From DATESN01 sp035270785 (lineage in GTDB: Bacteria > Bacillota > Clostridia > Lachnospirales > Lachnospiraceae): a stretch of DNA of 18,866 nt. A model generated the notes under the pieces. It ran no database searches. It was not told where the DNA came from and saw only the letters and a list, made by a program, of their open reading frames with translations. Positions 6,967 through 13,978 of this stretch are shown one piece after another; within the stretch, counting starts at the first letter, position 1, and each line of letters opens with the position of its first letter. The translations under genes were made by a program, and so were the position numbers. Location: the NCBI GenBank assembly GCA_035270785.1, contig DATESN010000113.1, positions 1 to 18,866 on the forward strand, written 5' to 3'.

Positions 6967-7010
6967 ACACTCTAACTCTATTATTCTTAATAGGGTTAGG
7001 GTGTTTTTTT
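6967..7010 (+). terminator. Intrinsic terminator in the opuA leader (attenuator)
   Basis: Positions 6967-6983 pair with 6988-7004 in an uninterrupted 17-base-pair stem (two G-U pairs) with loop TTCT, followed by seven T (7004-7010). The opuAA ribosome-binding site and start (7030) come immediately after, so the terminator must be bypassed for the operon to be transcribed from any promoter upstream of it. An alternative pairing of 6936-6946 with 6975-6984 would open it. Confidence 0.88.
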
Positions 7011-7029
7011 ATTTGAAAAGGAGACGAAT

Positions 7030-8223
7030 ATGGGAAAAGTTGAAGTTAGAAACCTGTATAAGATTTATGGTCCAAAACCAAAAAGAGGATTGGAAATGGT
7101 AAGGAAAGGCGTATCCAAAGAAAAGTTATTTAAAAATACGGGAAACAGTATAGGAATCAATGATGTAAGTTTTACTGTATCAGAAGGCGAAATATTCGTT
7201 GTAATGGGTTTATCTGGAAGTGGGAAATCCACTTTACTACGTTGTTTGAATCGGCTGATTAATCCTTCGGATGGAGAAATCATGATTGATGGGCAAGATA
7301 TCTGTTGCCTAGATGATAAAAACCTTTTAGAAGTTAGAAGAAAAAAGGTAGCAATGGTTTTTCAGCACTTTGCTTTATTTCCACACAGAACGATAGCTGA
7401 AAATGTTGCATATGGTCTTGAAGTTCAAAATGAAGAAAAAGAGGTCAGAAAGAGAAAATCTTACGAATCGCTTGCCATGGTTGGACTAGAGGGATACGAA
7501 GAAGCATATCCAAGCGAACTGAGTGGTGGAATGCAACAAAGGGTGGGACTTGCAAGAGCACTTGCAACTGATGCAGATATCTTATTAATGGATGAAGCAT
7601 TTAGTGCATTAGATCCTCTTATCCGTACAGAAATGCAAGATGAATTAATGACATTACAAGACAATATGAAAAAGACTATTATATTTATTACTCATGATTT
7701 GGATGAAGCATTAAAAATAGGTGATAGGATAGCGATTATGAAGGAAGGAGTCATCGTACAAATTGGCACACCGGAAGAGATATTGGAACATCCGGAGAAT
7801 AATTATGTAAAAGCATTTACAAAAGATGTAAATAGGGCAAAGGTTTTGACTGCTTCCAATGTCATGAGGAAATTAGAAGTTATTATTACACAGAAAGATG
7901 GAATCCATATGGCTGTAAGAAAAATGAAAGAAGAAGAAATCTCTAGCATTTTTGTAGTAAATAAAGAAAAAATGTTATTAGGTATTGTAACCATAGATTC
8001 TGCAATTGAAGCCTTAAAAAAAGGTCAATCTAATATTAACGATTTGATTATATCAGATGTAGAGACTACGGCACCAGACACATTATTGAATGACCTTATG
8101 TCAGTTGCTATTCATTCGAAATATCCTATAGCCGTAATAAACGAACAAAATAAGCTGCTTGGGATTGTCTCACGGGTATCAGTACTTGCGGGAATCTTGG
8201 GAGAAGAGGTGGAAAATGTTTAG
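7030..8223 (+). CDS. opuAA: Glycine betaine/proline betaine ABC transporter ATPase with CBS pair
   Basis: The product has 397 residues and is the ATP-hydrolysing subunit of an OpuA/ProU-type osmoprotectant importer at the inner face of the membrane. All ABC motifs are present: Walker A GLSGSGKST (60-68), Q-loop Q112, signature LSGGMQQ (164-170), Walker B DILLMDE (183-189) and H-loop H222. The segment of about residues 20-45 before the Walker A is the long N-terminal insertion typical of OpuAA/ProV. Residues about 278-388 form a tandem CBS domain, which in OpuA senses ionic strength and in some relatives cyclic di-AMP. AAAAGGAG lies at 7016-7023, six bases before ATG 7030. The gene starts only 20 bases after the leader terminator and overlaps the permease start by 8 bases. 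Confidence 0.95.
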   Translation: MGKVEVRNLYKIYGPKPKRGLEMVRKGVSKEKLFKNTGNSIGINDVSFTVSEGEIFVVMGLSGSGKSTLLRCLNRLINPSDGEIMIDGQDICCLDDKNLLEVRRKKVAMVFQHFALFPHRTIAENVAYGLEVQNEEKEVRKRKSYESLAMVGLEGYEEAYPSELSGGMQQRVGLARALATDADILLMDEAFSALDPLIRTEMQDELMTLQDNMKKTIIFITHDLDEALKIGDRIAIMKEGVIVQIGTPEEILEHPENNYVKAFTKDVNRAKVLTASNVMRKLEVIITQKDGIHMAVRKMKEEEISSIFVVNKEKMLLGIVTIDSAIEALKKGQSNINDLIISDVETTAPDTLLNDLMSVAIHSKYPIAVINEQNKLLGIVSRVSVLAGILGEEVENV

Positions 8224-9067
8224 AATACCATTGGGAGTTTATTTTGAAATACTGATTGATTGGTTGAAAAAAAATGGGAAACCATTTTTTGTTGGAATGA
8301 AGAAAGGTGTTTTATTTATTATTGATAAGTTAGAAGAGTTCTTAATTTTTATTCCTTGGTGGCTATTTATTATAGTAATTGTTTTAGTAGCATGGAAAGT
8401 GTCAGGGAAAAAACTAGCAATTTTATCAGGTCTTGGACTTAGTATTATTTATTCTATTGATTTGTGGAATAAAATGTTGGAGACACTTGCATTGGTTTTT
8501 AGCTCAACAATGCTTGCATTGCTAGTAGGGATTCCTTTGGGCATATGGATGGCAAAAAAAGATATGACAGCTCGGATTATCAAGCCGGTTTTGGATTTTA
8601 TGCAAACAATGCCCGCTTTTGTCTATCTCATTCCTTCAGTCATATTTTTCGGGCTTGGAAAAATGCCGGGAGCTATAGCTACAATCATATTTTCAATGCC
8701 ACCAGTTGTAAGGTTGACAAATTTAGGGATTAGGCAAGTTCCCCATGATGTGGTGGAAGCCGCAGAATCTTTTGGTTCTACACCGTTGCAAATGCTTTTT
8801 AAAGTTCAGGTACCTTTAGCCATGCCAACGATTCTTGCCGGAATAAATCAAACAATTATGCTTTCTCTTTCCATGGTAGTTATCTCATCCATGATTGGGG
8901 CAAGAGGCCTTGGTGAAGTGGTTTTAAGCGGAGTCACACAGATGCAAATAGGAAAGGGATTCGAAGGCGGTATTGCCGTTGTAATACTCGCCATAATATT
9001 AGATGGAATGACACAGTCTATTGGTAAGAAAGCAAATTGTAAACAATCCCACCGTAAGAGTAAGTAA
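8216..9067 (+). CDS. opuAB: Glycine betaine/proline betaine ABC transporter permease
   Basis: The product has 283 residues, normal for OpuAB/ProW, with a hydrophilic N-terminus and about six to seven membrane helices. The binding-protein-dependent transport motif that docks the ATPase is seen at residues 181-200 (EAAESFGSTPLQMLFKVQVP), followed by ISSMIGARGLGEVVLSG, characteristic of this family. ATG 8216 is chosen over an upstream in-frame start at 8159: it has AGAGGTGG just before it and overlaps the end of opuAA by eight bases, as expected for coupled translation. It forms the channel through which the osmoprotectant passes. Confidence 0.94.
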   Translation: MFRIPLGVYFEILIDWLKKNGKPFFVGMKKGVLFIIDKLEEFLIFIPWWLFIIVIVLVAWKVSGKKLAILSGLGLSIIYSIDLWNKMLETLALVFSSTMLALLVGIPLGIWMAKKDMTARIIKPVLDFMQTMPAFVYLIPSVIFFGLGKMPGAIATIIFSMPPVVRLTNLGIRQVPHDVVEAAESFGSTPLQMLFKVQVPLAMPTILAGINQTIMLSLSMVVISSMIGARGLGEVVLSGVTQMQIGKGFEGGIAVVILAIILDGMTQSIGKKANCKQSHRKSK

Positions 9068-9092
9068 AAACACAATATAAAAGGAGAATAAA

Positions 9093-9998
9093 ATGAAGAA
9101 AATATTAAAAAAAAGTCTTATGTTACTAGTAATTTTAACAATGTTTGGGTATGTACTTTCTGGATGTGGAACAAAAGATAAAGGAATACAATCTACCAAT
9201 GAAAAAGATAGCGGGAAAGAAGGAACGATTAAACTTGTTTATGTAAATTGGGCAGAAGGAATTGCAATGACGAATCTCGCAAAAGTGATTTTAGAAGATA
9301 AAATGGGATATACAGTTGAATTAACCATGGCTGACGTGGCCCCAATTTTCGCTTCACTAGCCAGTGGAGATCAAGATATATTTATGGATGCATGGCTTCC
9401 TATAACGCATGAAAGTTATATGAATAAATATGGAGAAGAAATAGAAGAAATTGGTGTGAACTTCGAAGGAGCCAAAATTGGACTTGTTGTTCCTTCTTAT
9501 GTTAATATTAATAGTATTAGTGAATTAAATGATATTAAAGATAAACTAAATGGAGATATAATTGGTATCGATTCGGGTGCTGGAATTATGATTGCTGCAG
9601 AAAAAGCCATCGACATATATGGATTAGATATGGAACTAATACCAGGAAGTGGACCAGCAATGACGGCATTTCTAGGTACGGCAATAGAAAATGAAGAACC
9701 GGTCGTAGTTACAGGATGGTCACCACATTGGAAATTTGCAAAATGGGATCTTAAATTCCTAGAAGATACAGAAAATGTATTTGGTGATGCGGAAGATATT
9801 TACTCACTTGCAAGAATAGGATTTAGTGAAGAAATGCCAAAAGCTGCAACATTCTTAGCTAATTTCCACATGGATAGTCAACAGCTCGGCGATTTAATGG
9901 GAGCCATATCCGAAAGTGAAGAAGATCCGGATATTGTTGCTAGAGTTTGGATGGATGAACATGATGATCTAATTCAATCTTGGATTTCTGAAGAATAA
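9093..9998 (+). CDS. opuAC: Glycine betaine/proline betaine-binding lipoprotein
   Basis: The product has 301 residues with a lipoprotein signal peptide: basic MKKILKK, a hydrophobic core, and lipobox LSGC with C25 as the lipid-anchored residue. The mature part is an OpuAC/ProX-type binding protein (VNWAEGIAMTNLAKVILE, DVAPIFASLASGDQDIFMDA, IPGSGPAMTAFLG, VTGWSPHWKFAKWDL). Betaine is held by an aromatic cage in this family. Candidate tryptophans are W53, W101, W209, W213 and W218; which ones form the cage cannot be decided here. The ribosome-binding site AAAAGGAG lies about seven bases before ATG 9093, 25 bases after opuAB. It captures glycine betaine or related compounds outside the cell and hands them to the permease. 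Confidence 0.94.
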   Translation: MKKILKKSLMLLVILTMFGYVLSGCGTKDKGIQSTNEKDSGKEGTIKLVYVNWAEGIAMTNLAKVILEDKMGYTVELTMADVAPIFASLASGDQDIFMDAWLPITHESYMNKYGEEIEEIGVNFEGAKIGLVVPSYVNINSISELNDIKDKLNGDIIGIDSGAGIMIAAEKAIDIYGLDMELIPGSGPAMTAFLGTAIENEEPVVVTGWSPHWKFAKWDLKFLEDTENVFGDAEDIYSLARIGFSEEMPKAATFLANFHMDSQQLGDLMGAISESEEDPDIVARVWMDEHDDLIQSWISEE

Positions 9999-10048
9999 AC
10001 GTGGATAATGATATTTGCTAAAGAAGAGGAGAAGGAGGAAATGTATAG

Positions 10049-10483
10049 ATGCAGGAAGACATTTCCGATTCAATAAGGAAATACTATGATGATTGGTTCG
10101 AAATAAATAAAATTTATGATGCTTGGGCAAAAAAACATAGAATCCCAGAAAAAACGTTATTTGTGTTAATTGAAATAATAACTTCAAAAGTACCATGTAC
10201 ACAAACTTTAATCTGTGAGAATAAATTGTATTCGAAGCAAACCGTTTCCCAGATATTAAATGGACTTGAAGATCAGGGATTATTAAGACGGATTGTGAGA
10301 CTAGATGATAAAAGAAATAAAACGATTGTTCTTACGGAAAAAGGAGAACATTATGCCTTATCTTTATTTCATGAAATGCGAGATGCAGAAATAAAAGCTT
10401 TTATGCTTTTGACACCAAAAGAAAGAAAAACAGTTAATGATGGATTTCATTTACTATCAAGGGCTTTAAGTAAAACGTTTTAA
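10049..10483 (+). CDS. MarR-family transcriptional regulator
   Basis: The product has 144 residues, typical for MarR proteins. A central winged helix is visible: the recognition region LICENKLYSKQTVSQILNGLEDQGLL and the wing RIVRLDDKRNKTIVLTEKG. Flanking helices would form the dimer interface. ATG 10049 is preferred because AAGGAGG (10032-10038) is ten bases upstream; an ATG at 10041 is too close and opens a frame of only 11 codons. It lies 50 bases after opuAC on the same strand and before a terminator, so it is probably the last gene of the osmoprotectant operon. MarR-related regulators (GbsR, OpcR) control betaine uptake and synthesis in Bacillus, but this protein is shorter than those, and its target is inferred only from location. 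Confidence 0.85.
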   Translation: MQEDISDSIRKYYDDWFEINKIYDAWAKKHRIPEKTLFVLIEIITSKVPCTQTLICENKLYSKQTVSQILNGLEDQGLLRRIVRLDDKRNKTIVLTEKGEHYALSLFHEMRDAEIKAFMLLTPKERKTVNDGFHLLSRALSKTF

Positions 10484-10492
10484 GGAGTATCA

Positions 10493-10523
10493 AAAAAGCA
10501 CCAGCAATGAGCTGGTGCTTTTT
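10493..10523. terminator. Bidirectional intrinsic terminator between convergent genes
   Basis: AAAAAGCACCAGC (10493-10505) and GCTGGTGCTTTTT (10511-10523) form a perfect 13-base-pair stem with a five-base loop. Each strand ends in a T-run. It separates the + strand MarR gene from the - strand LacI gene and can serve both. Confidence 0.93.
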
Positions 10524-10543
10524 CATGTTTTATCAATGATCCA

Positions 10544-11566
10544 TTAAAAGTCTGTTGTTTCTCGAAACACAATTTCAGAAGAAATATAGGTGAGCTCATG
10601 TGAAACATCTGGGAAATCAATTCGATATAAAATTTGTCTGGCAAGGCGCCTGCCTAAATCAGAAGTCTGAACATTAACAGTTGTTATTATGTTTTTAATA
10701 GCAGTATATTCAGGACTACCGTCATAACCCGATATAGCCACATCACCTGGAACATGATATCCTCGTTCGCATAAATATTTATATAAAAAGTGGGCAACAT
10801 AATCACTGACACAAACGAAGGCAGATGGCATCTTTTCAAGTTTATCTAAAAAATGGCACATTTCTTCATAATAAGAATAGATTCCGAGACTGCGAATCAA
10901 ACAGTTATTTGGGGACACGATGAGATCATTTTCTTTCATAGCAGCTAAAAAGCCATTGTATCTATCTAGATTAGTTTGCGCATAACGAATGTCGCCAATA
11001 AAACCTATGTCAGTTCGGCCTTTATGAATGATAAAGTTAGTTATTTTCTTTGTAGAACTATATCCTTCAAGAAGAATAACATCACCAGACAATTCTTCAT
11101 TATATACTTCAGGTACATTATCTAAAAATACTTTGGGTAATGTTAACTGGTTAATTAAACGTATCATTTTAGAATCATAGATATTAAGAACAACGACACC
11201 TTGTACCGTTCCGTTACTCAAAATATTTGGAAGTGAATACCCCTCAGAGTATGACGAAGGGACGTAAGTATACATGAGATTCACATTGAAAGTAGTTAGC
11301 TCCTTAGCGAGTTGGTGGATAATGCTTGTCCAAAAGACAGCGGATTCAGGTCTGGAAACAATGACTGAAACAGTTCGTTCGGCAATGATGTTATTCTCAA
11401 TATATTCAGTGGGTTTCCATTTTGTGTATCCCAATTCTTTCGCTTTATTAATAATTTGCATGCGAAGGTCATCAGATACACCAGAATGATTATTGAAAAC
11501 CTTCCAGACTGTTACCCTAGAAATATTTAATGCATCAGCAATATCCTGCATTGTTACTTTTGCCAT
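10544..11566 (-). CDS. LacI-family repressor, probably of the mannoside operon
   Basis: The product has 340 residues. Residues about 3-50 form the LacI helix-turn-helix and hinge (VTMQDIADALNISRVTVWKVF, KAKELGY). The rest is the sugar-sensing periplasmic-binding-protein-like domain (VVVLNIYDSKM, FLDNVPEVYNE, DIGFIGDIR, AFVCVSDYVAHFL, VAISGYDGSPEYTAI). The start codon lies on the - strand at 11566, preceded by a GGGGGAAA ribosome-binding-like stretch. It is transcribed away from the permease/GH130/GH38 operon that starts at 11985, and LacI-type palindromes lie in between at 11707 and 11905. It is therefore likely the operon's repressor, released by a mannose-containing oligosaccharide or phosphorylated product; the inducer is unknown. 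Confidence 0.9.
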   Translation of the reverse strand: MAKVTMQDIADALNISRVTVWKVFNNHSGVSDDLRMQIINKAKELGYTKWKPTEYIENNIIAERTVSVIVSRPESAVFWTSIIHQLAKELTTFNVNLMYTYVPSSYSEGYSLPNILSNGTVQGVVVLNIYDSKMIRLINQLTLPKVFLDNVPEVYNEELSGDVILLEGYSSTKKITNFIIHKGRTDIGFIGDIRYAQTNLDRYNGFLAAMKENDLIVSPNNCLIRSLGIYSYYEEMCHFLDKLEKMPSAFVCVSDYVAHFLYKYLCERGYHVPGDVAISGYDGSPEYTAIKNIITTVNVQTSDLGRRLARQILYRIDFPDVSHELTYISSEIVFRETTDF

Positions 11567-11706
11567 TTGTCATTTCCCCCTGCTCATCTAGAAATACTAA
11601 GATATATGATAACATGAAAATAGATATTTACTATACTTTTTTTTATGATAATTAAAATAATTGACAGTCTAAGTATACAACACAAAAAAGGTTTGGGCAA
11701 TATAAA

Positions 11707-11724
11707 TGTTAAAACGAGTTAACA
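11707..11724 (+). promoter_or_regulatory. Predicted distal LacI-family operator
   Basis: TGTTAA-AACGAG-TTAACA is an 18-bp inverted repeat with six-base arms and a CG exactly at its centre, the usual layout of LacI/GalR-family operators. It lies 141 bases upstream of the lacI start and about 200 bases from the second site. The rest of the 418-base gap (11567-11984) is very AT-rich and holds no gene I can support. Confidence 0.6.
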
Positions 11725-11898
11725 AATGTTAAAAATACTTATTTAAGAAAAAGGTTATTAACAGGAAAATATAAAACATAATTATAAGAAAAGCATAGGA
11801 TATGTCTTAAATAATTGAAAAAATGTACAAAACAACGGATAGAAAATGTATATGATAAAAATAATATTAAATAATTAAGAAAAAAGCAAACAAAATTG

Positions 11899-11927
11899 TT
11901 GACTAATGTTAAATTTAGTGTTAACAT
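11899..11927 (+). promoter_or_regulatory. Probable promoter of the mannoside operon
   Basis: TTGACT (11899-11904) and TAACAT (11922-11927) with a 17-base spacer form a good sigma-A promoter. The leader to ATG 11985 would be about 50 bases. The spacer and -10 are covered by an inverted repeat. Confidence 0.6.
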
Positions 11928-11928
11928 T
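11905..11928 (+). promoter_or_regulatory. Predicted proximal LacI-family operator inside the promoter
   Basis: AATGTTAA (11905-11912) and TTAACATT (11921-11928) are perfect inverted eight-base arms around ATTTAGTG. The arms contain the same TGTTAA/TTAACA half-sites as the element at 11707, but with an eight-base rather than six-base spacer. The site fills the space between -35 and -10, so binding would block RNA polymerase. Confidence 0.6.
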
Positions 11929-11984
11929 ACGTTACAAAGAATAACATATAGAAAAGAATTGCATGGGGAAGGGATAAAACGAAA

Positions 11985-12950
11985 ATGAGGAATCTAAATA
12001 AAGATAGAAGATCCATTAAAATTAGAAAAAAGTGGAATCGGGATGATACGGAACTAGCCTTCTTAGGTTTGCCTGCATTTGTATGGTTTATGTTGTTTAG
12101 CTATTTGCCAATGTTTGGACTTATCATTGCCTTTAAAAAATATAGGATTTCCCCAGGGCATGGTTTTCTTTATAGTTTGTTCCATAGTGAATGGGCAGGA
12201 TTTTCAAATTTCACATTTTTTATGAAATCCAATGCATTTTCAATGCTCCTTAGAAACACCGTACTTTACAATGTTGTTTTTATTGTTTTAGGAATTGTGA
12301 TACCAGTTTCTTTAGCCATCATGATCAGCCTTATTTACAATAAATTTAAATCCAAATTGTATCAAACCCTTATGTTTTTCCCCCATTTTATGTCATGGGT
12401 TGTTGTAAGTTATTTTGTATATGCGTTTTTAAATCCAGATAAAGGATTAATGAATATTATTTTGTCAGGACTTGGGAAAGAAGGGGTTAAATGGTACTCC
12501 GAAGGAAAGTATTGGCCTTATATATTAATTTTTATGCAGGTGTGGAAAACGGCGGGATATAGCATGGTTGTTTATCTGGCAAGTATTATGGGAATTGATG
12601 GAAGTTTATATGAGGCGGCTGTCATTGATGGAGCTAGTAAACTTCAACAGGCTAAATATATTACGCTACCATCCATTAAACCAATTGTAATTATGATGTT
12701 CATATTAAATGTAGGTAAAATATTCTATTCTGATTTCGGTTTGTTTTATCAAGTAACACAACGAGTTCCAAACTCGCTTTACACAACGGTATCTACTTTT
12801 GATACTTATATCTACAATGCATTACAATCTAATGTATCTATAGATAAAACTGCTGCAGCCTCTTTCTTCCAAGCAGTTGCTTGTTGCACCACCATATTGC
12901 TAGCAAATTATATTATATCTAAAATAGACAAAGACAGTGCGATTATATAG
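11985..12950 (+). CDS. CUT1 sugar ABC transporter permease (LplB-type)
   Basis: The product has 321 residues with about six membrane helices. The N-terminus LAFLGLPAFVWFMLFSYLPM, followed by GLIIAFKKYR, is typical of LplB/YteP-type permeases. The ATPase-docking loop is at about residues 210-231 (EAAVIDGASKLQQAKYITLP). It would pair with the next gene product to import an oligosaccharide delivered by the lipoprotein encoded at 13979. GGGGAAGGG at 11965-11973 lies 11 bases before ATG 11985. It is the first gene of the mannoside operon. No ATPase gene accompanies it; CUT1 systems of this group usually borrow a shared MsmX/MalK-type ATPase. Confidence 0.92.
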   Translation: MRNLNKDRRSIKIRKKWNRDDTELAFLGLPAFVWFMLFSYLPMFGLIIAFKKYRISPGHGFLYSLFHSEWAGFSNFTFFMKSNAFSMLLRNTVLYNVVFIVLGIVIPVSLAIMISLIYNKFKSKLYQTLMFFPHFMSWVVVSYFVYAFLNPDKGLMNIILSGLGKEGVKWYSEGKYWPYILIFMQVWKTAGYSMVVYLASIMGIDGSLYEAAVIDGASKLQQAKYITLPSIKPIVIMMFILNVGKIFYSDFGLFYQVTQRVPNSLYTTVSTFDTYIYNALQSNVSIDKTAAASFFQAVACCTTILLANYIISKIDKDSAII

Positions 12951-12959
12951 GAGGGATAG

Positions 12960-13901
12960 GTGAAGATGAAAGTTTCAACTAAGAAAAAAGAAGCAGAAGC
13001 ATCCATTAGCGGACTAAATAGAATCAAAAAAACAACGAATATCATATTTAATATCTTTTTTGTAATAACTTCCCTTTGTTGTATCCTACCAATCGTATTT
13101 GTATTTATGATATCCATTTCTTCTGAAACATCATTATCTAAATATGGATATCAGTTTATACCAAAGATTTTATCTGATTCCGCATACCTTTTTTTGTGGA
13201 ATGAAAAAGGAATGATCTTGCATGCCTTGGGAGTTTCCGTATTAGTTACTCTTGTTGGAACATTGGTTGGGTTACTATTAACGACTACCATGGGGTATGT
13301 TTTATCAAGACCAACTTTTAAACTGAAAGGATTTTATACCTGGCTTGTTTTTATACCCATGATTTTCAATGGGGGTATGGTAGCAACGTATGTGGTAAAT
13401 GTTAATATTTTAGGCTTGAAGGATAGTATTTGGTCCCTGATATTACCCCTTGCAGTATCGCCTTTTAACATTATTATTTGTAAAACCTTTTTTAAAACAA
13501 CGATACCAGATTCCATCATAGAATCTGCAAAGATTGATGGTGCTTCTCAATTAAATATATTTGCAAGGATTGTACTTCCTATATCAAAGCCCGTAATTGC
13601 AACAATTGGATTATTTTTAACCTTTGGATATTGGAATGATTGGTTCCAATCATCTTTGTATATTAGCAATAAAAACTTAGTATCTCTACAAGCGCTATTA
13701 AATAATATGTTAAAAAATATTCAATATATAGCCAACAACCCAACAGCAGGACTAAGTTTACAACAATATAAGAACCAGATGCCAACAGAATCAGTTCGTA
13801 TGGCAATTGCAATCATAATCGTAGTACCAATAGCATGTGTATATCCATTTTTTCAAAAATACTTTATATCTGGTTTAACGATCGGGGCAGTAAAAGGATA
13901 G
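12960..13901 (+). CDS. CUT1 sugar ABC transporter permease (YtcP/LplC-type)
   Basis: The product has 313 residues with about six membrane helices. It contains the family segments LPIVFVFMISISSE near the first helix, TTTMGYVLSRPTFKLKGFY, and the ATPase-docking loop at about 189-211 (ESAKIDGASQLNIFARIVLP), and ends in ISGLTIGAVKG, the usual C-terminus of YtcP/LplC permeases. GTG 12960 or ATG 12966 could be the start; AGGAGGG (12949-12955) lies four or ten bases upstream respectively, so the choice is open by two residues. It is the second half of the channel with the preceding gene, which ends nine bases earlier. Confidence 0.92.
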   Translation: MKMKVSTKKKEAEASISGLNRIKKTTNIIFNIFFVITSLCCILPIVFVFMISISSETSLSKYGYQFIPKILSDSAYLFLWNEKGMILHALGVSVLVTLVGTLVGLLLTTTMGYVLSRPTFKLKGFYTWLVFIPMIFNGGMVATYVVNVNILGLKDSIWSLILPLAVSPFNIIICKTFFKTTIPDSIIESAKIDGASQLNIFARIVLPISKPVIATIGLFLTFGYWNDWFQSSLYISNKNLVSLQALLNNMLKNIQYIANNPTAGLSLQQYKNQMPTESVRMAIAIIIVVPIACVYPFFQKYFISGLTIGAVKG

Positions 13902-13915
13902 TTTAATGTGATAGA

Positions 13916-13936
13916 AGGAATACAAAAAGTATTCTT
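13916..13936 (+). other. Intercistronic hairpin before the binding-protein gene
   Basis: AGGAATAC (13916-13923) and GTATTCTT (13929-13936) form an eight-base-pair stem (one G-U) with loop AAAAA in the 77-base gap between permease and binding-protein genes. It has no T-tract, so it more likely protects or processes the message than terminates it. Confidence 0.45.
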
Positions 13937-13978
13937 ACTATAGATGATTTTCAACATATATTACAGGAGGGTAAAAAC

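Noticed and set aside
6700..7010. Cyclic di-AMP (ydaO-yuaA) or T-box leader
   Set aside because: I looked for the long conserved blocks of ydaO and for the T-box AGGGTGGNACCGCG-type sequence before the terminator; neither is visible. A covariance-model search would settle this.
6911..7102. Open frame of 63 codons spanning the opuA leader
   Set aside because: It runs through the leader RNA and the terminator stem, has no ribosome-binding site, and overlaps the real opuAA start in another frame; its sequence resembles no protein family.
11739..11927. Antisense open frame in the gap upstream of the mannoside operon
   Set aside because: The predicted peptide is an AT-driven string of F, L, N and Y from low-complexity DNA that contains the operon promoter; no start signal supports it.
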